DNA of 64,000 bases from Volvox africanus (lineage: Eukaryota > Chlorophyta > Chlorophyceae > Chlamydomonadales > Volvocaceae). Positions within the stretch are counted from its first letter, which is position 1. Every line of letters begins with the position of its first letter. The DNA lies in contig BSDZ01000079.1 of assembly GCA_030268105.1 (NCBI GenBank), positions 4,858,001-4,922,000 on the forward strand. The letters are read 5' to 3'. The notes beneath the pieces are model-generated. The model made no database searches and was not told where the DNA came from. It saw only the letters and a program-made list of their open reading frames with translations. Shown piece by piece: positions 61,301 to 64,000 of this stretch. Made by a program: the position numbers and the translations under genes.

Positions 61301-64000
61301 CGCTGCGCTATGCGATGCGCCTCACGCTGCACAGCCGCGAGTGCTCTTGCATTCTGGATTTGCTGCAGCTCTATCTCAGCCGCGTCGAGTTCCTCATACC
61401 TACAGGGTCACGTCCAGGCGTCCAGGAGGGGATTAAATTACGTTCCTTGATACATCGCTTATTCACAACCGGCAGTGATCAGACGCGGCGACGTGCATGT
61501 CGTACCTCATAATGACACAAACCCATCATAGCTGTGCTTGGGAACAGGAAACCGCGTAGTGACATGCATTCTACCAACACATTCCTTAGGAACAAGTGCA
61601 AGAAGGTTTGGGAACTGCGCACTTGTGGCACTCACGTTTTCAGCGTGTCCTGCATTTGGTTGAAGAGCTCATGTGGTGCCAGGCGCACGCGCTCCGGCGG
61701 AACCAACGCCTCATCCAGAAAAGTTACCATACGGGGCCGGGGAGGCGGGCTGCCCATTGCTCCGAGCAGGCCGCTGCCCCCATCGTCAGAACTTTCAGCG
61801 GCCGCAGTCGTGGCCGCGCCCGTCTGTTGCTGCACAGCATCGGACAGTCCTCGATGCTCCAGCTGCTGCATGTGATGATTTCGGATGGCTTCCACCTGCT
61901 GTAGTAATGATGCGTCGGGAGCCAACGGGCTCTGCGTGGGGGGTAGCGGCACCGTCGGTCCGATGCTATGAAGTCTCGCGCTGTTTGAGGCATGCTGCTG
62001 CTGCGGTTGCTGCTGCTGTGCCATGGCAGTTACTGAAGTCGCGGTGGCCGCCACTGAAGTCGTCGCGACGAAGACGAAAGGGGGCAGGCTATTGGTGAGT
62101 TGCTGCGCAGATGACCCATTTGGGTCTACTTGGTGCACAATGCCCTCTCCTGTGTGCACATCATCATGGGAAAAGGCAAGTAGAGCAACCCGGATGCTTC
62201 AAATGGCATATAGGAAAGCAGCCAAAGACCCAACGCAGGTCTCGGTTATGCTAAGGTCAATGGAGGGCCCCATTAGACGTCTCGTACTTACCTACGCCGG
62301 TCTCTTTCATGATCTTCTGTGGGGACAGCGTGGCGGCAGGCAACGGCGGGTCGTACGGGTGCAACAACTGTTGTGCAATGACCAGCTGGGGGCCCGTGGG
62401 GCCAGGAATCAGCAACACCTCTGGGCCCCGATGAGACGAGGGCGCCGATAGAGCTGCATCTCCGCCCCTTAAGGCTTGAGAATTGCTGCTTTCTAGCTCG
62501 GCCATAGCCGGTGCACGATCGTCAAGCACGGGCAGTTCTGGGAGCTGGATGATTGTGGGCCGCGCTGGCAACCGGCCTTTGTGGGCGATCAAGTTGATAA
62601 CGCTCATCGGGTCACCTGCGATGGCCATAAGCCAAGGTCTAAAAATCAGCATGCCACACATGGTAATGACCGCTTAAAGCAACTGTGACAACTCCAAACC
62701 AGGTTTCCTACCGGATTTCGGCAGCGGGAGAGCACTGAGGCCATCGGACGCATCCACAGCCGATTGATCGCTTTCCGAGTCGGATGCTTCAATGCGTTCC
62801 TCAGCCCGCTTAGCAGCCCGCGCCTGCACAGGTATAGCATGGGCATATGCCTTCGTACTTGTCCACGTGCTTCTCTCCACCCTTGGCTATGGGAACGCGG
62901 ACAGCATATCGATGCCCCTAAGCCTAAATCCTTACGACCAAGGCAGAATTCCCTCTCCTGCGCTATACCTTCAGCAATTCACGTTGCGCTGGCCTTGGCT
63001 GCAGTGGGCTGTTCGCCTTCTCGTACTCGTTAATAATTACGGCGCAGAGCCGCGGGGGCGTCTCGGGGTCGCCGCCGTCAGAACTGGTCACAGACAGGGA
63101 ATTCAACAGCCACAGGTTACATGCGCTATGGGAAAACCACCGGTTAGGGCCCAGCATGCCGAGATGTACAACCTCCTTTTCTACATCCCTACAGACACCC
63201 TGCAAGGGTACTCAAGGTACCTTTCATCGGTTGTAGCAATGTAGGGCAGACCGAACGAAGGTTGCTGCTGTTCTTGCTCCAACGAACTTCCCTCCGACTT
63301 CTCCGTGCTCGGACCCTGCGTGCGTATCCTGATGCCGCTACTGTGAGTGGGGGACTCGGCTAAGTCCTCGTCCCATCTATTTCGATCGCGGTTCAAAGAC
63401 AGCCGCTGAGCCAGGCGCGGATTGTCCTCCAGCACGCCATGCAACTCCGCAATTGTGAGTACACGCTGGCCATAAGTGGACTCGCCGCCGCTACTGCTCC
63501 CGTCCTCGTCCGCACTCTCAGCGCTGAAAGTAGCGTTGTCGTAAGGAAGCCCCGCCGCTGCGGGCTCCACGCTTTCGACCATCACGTTTGATGAGGCGGA
63601 CGGGAGCGGAATTTGTATGATGGGTGCTGCCGGGACCTGCTTACCAGGCGAATTGGAAATAGGCGCTGCACGCTCGCTGCGAGCATTCTGCGCGAGGGAA
63701 ATGAAATGCATTGGGCAGAAAACGTAATTTGAGGAATTTGTGTACGTGCTGGACTTGGGTCCCTTACACTCAGTATGCAATACCTGAATGTTACTCCGAA
63801 TTTGATGGGCTGGGCTGCTCGTTCCAAGCGAGGACGGCGCATCTTGGTCACGCCTGTGCCTGCTAAGACTGCCCTGGCTGAGCCCAGAAGAAATGTTCGC
63901 CATTAAGCTACGTGTTGTTTCCACAGCAACACTGGTCGGGTGCAGGCCGCTGGTAAGAGTGCTTGCATCCTCATCCAGGGCTGTCGCGTCGTCATCAGAG
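43310..64000 (-). CDS. Giant CEP350-like coiled-coil protein, N-terminus beyond window
   Basis: At least 45 exons run from the window edge to TAA at 43310; every junction I placed keeps the frame, giving 4,048 residues in the window. Composition is Ser/Glu/Asp/Ala-rich and mostly disordered. Likely coiled coils are encoded at 61399-61225 (EELDAAEIELQQIQNARALA), 58695-58487, 56827-56704 and 55802-55713. A short acidic motif of form Tyr-Ser/Glu-x-Asp/Glu-Phe recurs throughout. The final ~200 residues (44472-43310) are well-ordered and Leu/Glu-rich, and resemble the C-terminus of the centrosomal protein CEP350 in motif order: HNKMVYDAINEALLSIYR, then a basic-aromatic WLRRNLFIKPLPSP segment, then MADLIWADLIADTAQQLAEI. 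The CAP-Gly domain of animal CEP350 was not found. By family, a basal-body/centriole or microtubule-linked scaffold is plausible. That a single long gene exists is well supported; the CEP350 link rests on recollection of the family and is moderate. Confidence 0.75.
51790..52508 (-). repeat. Three tandemly duplicated exons in the giant gene
   Basis: Exons 52508-52389 (40 codons), 52242-52072 (57) and 51936-51790 (49) each begin and end in phase 0 and encode the same module. It runs: an aromatic-acidic motif (VYEPDFQPS, IYELDFPSS, DYEPDFQES), then SSRRAL, SSRRAL or SSRRVL, then a Pro/Ala-rich spacer, then SASRL, SASRL or SASESKL, and a terminal SEVVQ, GEVVQ or GEVVQ. The next exon (51678-51492) carries a related TYEEDFEEGEP near its end. 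This is exon-unit tandem duplication with length-variable spacers. Confidence 0.85.
53718..53993 (-). repeat. Duplicated 24-residue segment in exon 54134-53289
   Basis: The segment at 53993-53922 (SEFLTTADINTPSVTPSIHS plus SELE) is repeated with changes at 53789-53718 (AEFLTTADGTGGSVTPLVQS plus AELE), 44 residues apart. EFLTTAD and SVTP are identical. It is an internal duplication within one exon, separate from the exon-module array. Confidence 0.9.
55053..64000 (-). other. Exon map of the giant gene, exons 1-20 of those visible
   Basis: Minus-strand coding exons in transcript order: >64000-63784, 63687-63221, 63083-62969, 62823-62712, 62615-62292, 62149-61636, 61399-61225, 61076-60888, 60664-60346, 60173-59875, 59653-58867, 58695-58487, 58217-57788, 57677-57570, 57166-56930, 56827-56704, 56499-56144, 56014-55935, 55802-55713, 55547-55053. 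The least certain boundaries are the donor at 61224 (GTCGAA, chosen over a GTATGA at 61211 because only it keeps phase) and the acceptor before 58217. This part contains the coiled-coil segments and many SR/SS-rich stretches. Confidence 0.7.

Overview
The window is nuclear DNA of a green alga, most likely a volvocine (Volvox/Chlamydomonas relatives). The signs are very intron-dense genes with short GT-AG introns, Ala/Gln/Gly/Ser homopolymer tracts inside coding exons, many TG/CA microsatellites, an SBP-box (plant/green-algal) transcription factor and an Aurora-like kinase of the algal type. There are no bacterial operons, Shine-Dalgarno sites or CRISPR arrays. Exon boundaries were read by hand from splice signals and checked by reading-frame phase. 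Most are phase-consistent, and the exceptions are stated.

Layout. (1) 53-5524, minus: 3'-truncated multi-exon gene for an unrecognised, probably helical protein, with a TATA box at 5679-5686. (2) 5687-9013: intergenic. (3) 9014-13030, plus: Aurora/ALK-like Ser/Thr kinase with an Asn/His-rich insert in the C-lobe. (4) 13031-19051: gene-poor, with copy A of a ~300 bp dispersed element. (5) 19052-29510, minus: very large SBP-box transcription factor (~2,500 residues) with SBP zinc fingers, Q/A-rich middle and ankyrin-like C-terminal region. One of its introns carries copy B of the dispersed element, flanked by a perfect 14-bp direct repeat. (6) 29511-33814: intergenic. (7) 33815-37143, minus: complete 10-exon class I (RPD3/HDAC1-type) histone deacetylase, 438 residues, all catalytic residues present. 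(8) 38122-41506, minus: 6-exon RNA-binding protein combining a filamin-type Ig repeat, one RRM and a long Arg/Ser/Glu/Asp tail, 762 residues. (9) 43310 to beyond 64000, minus: a giant gene of at least 45 exons (at least 4,048 residues, N-terminus off the window), acidic and Ser-rich, with coiled-coil segments and a C-terminal block resembling centrosomal CEP350.

Five of the six genes lie on the minus strand. Three (SBP factor, histone deacetylase, RS protein) are nuclear gene-expression proteins. The kinase and the giant protein suggest mitotic, centrosomal or ciliary roles. Nothing in the sequence shows that these genes form one pathway.

The most unusual items are the tandemly duplicated exon module in the giant gene (51790-52508), its widely repeated Tyr-x-x-Asp-Phe-like acidic motif, and the short dispersed element with target-site-duplication-like flanks.
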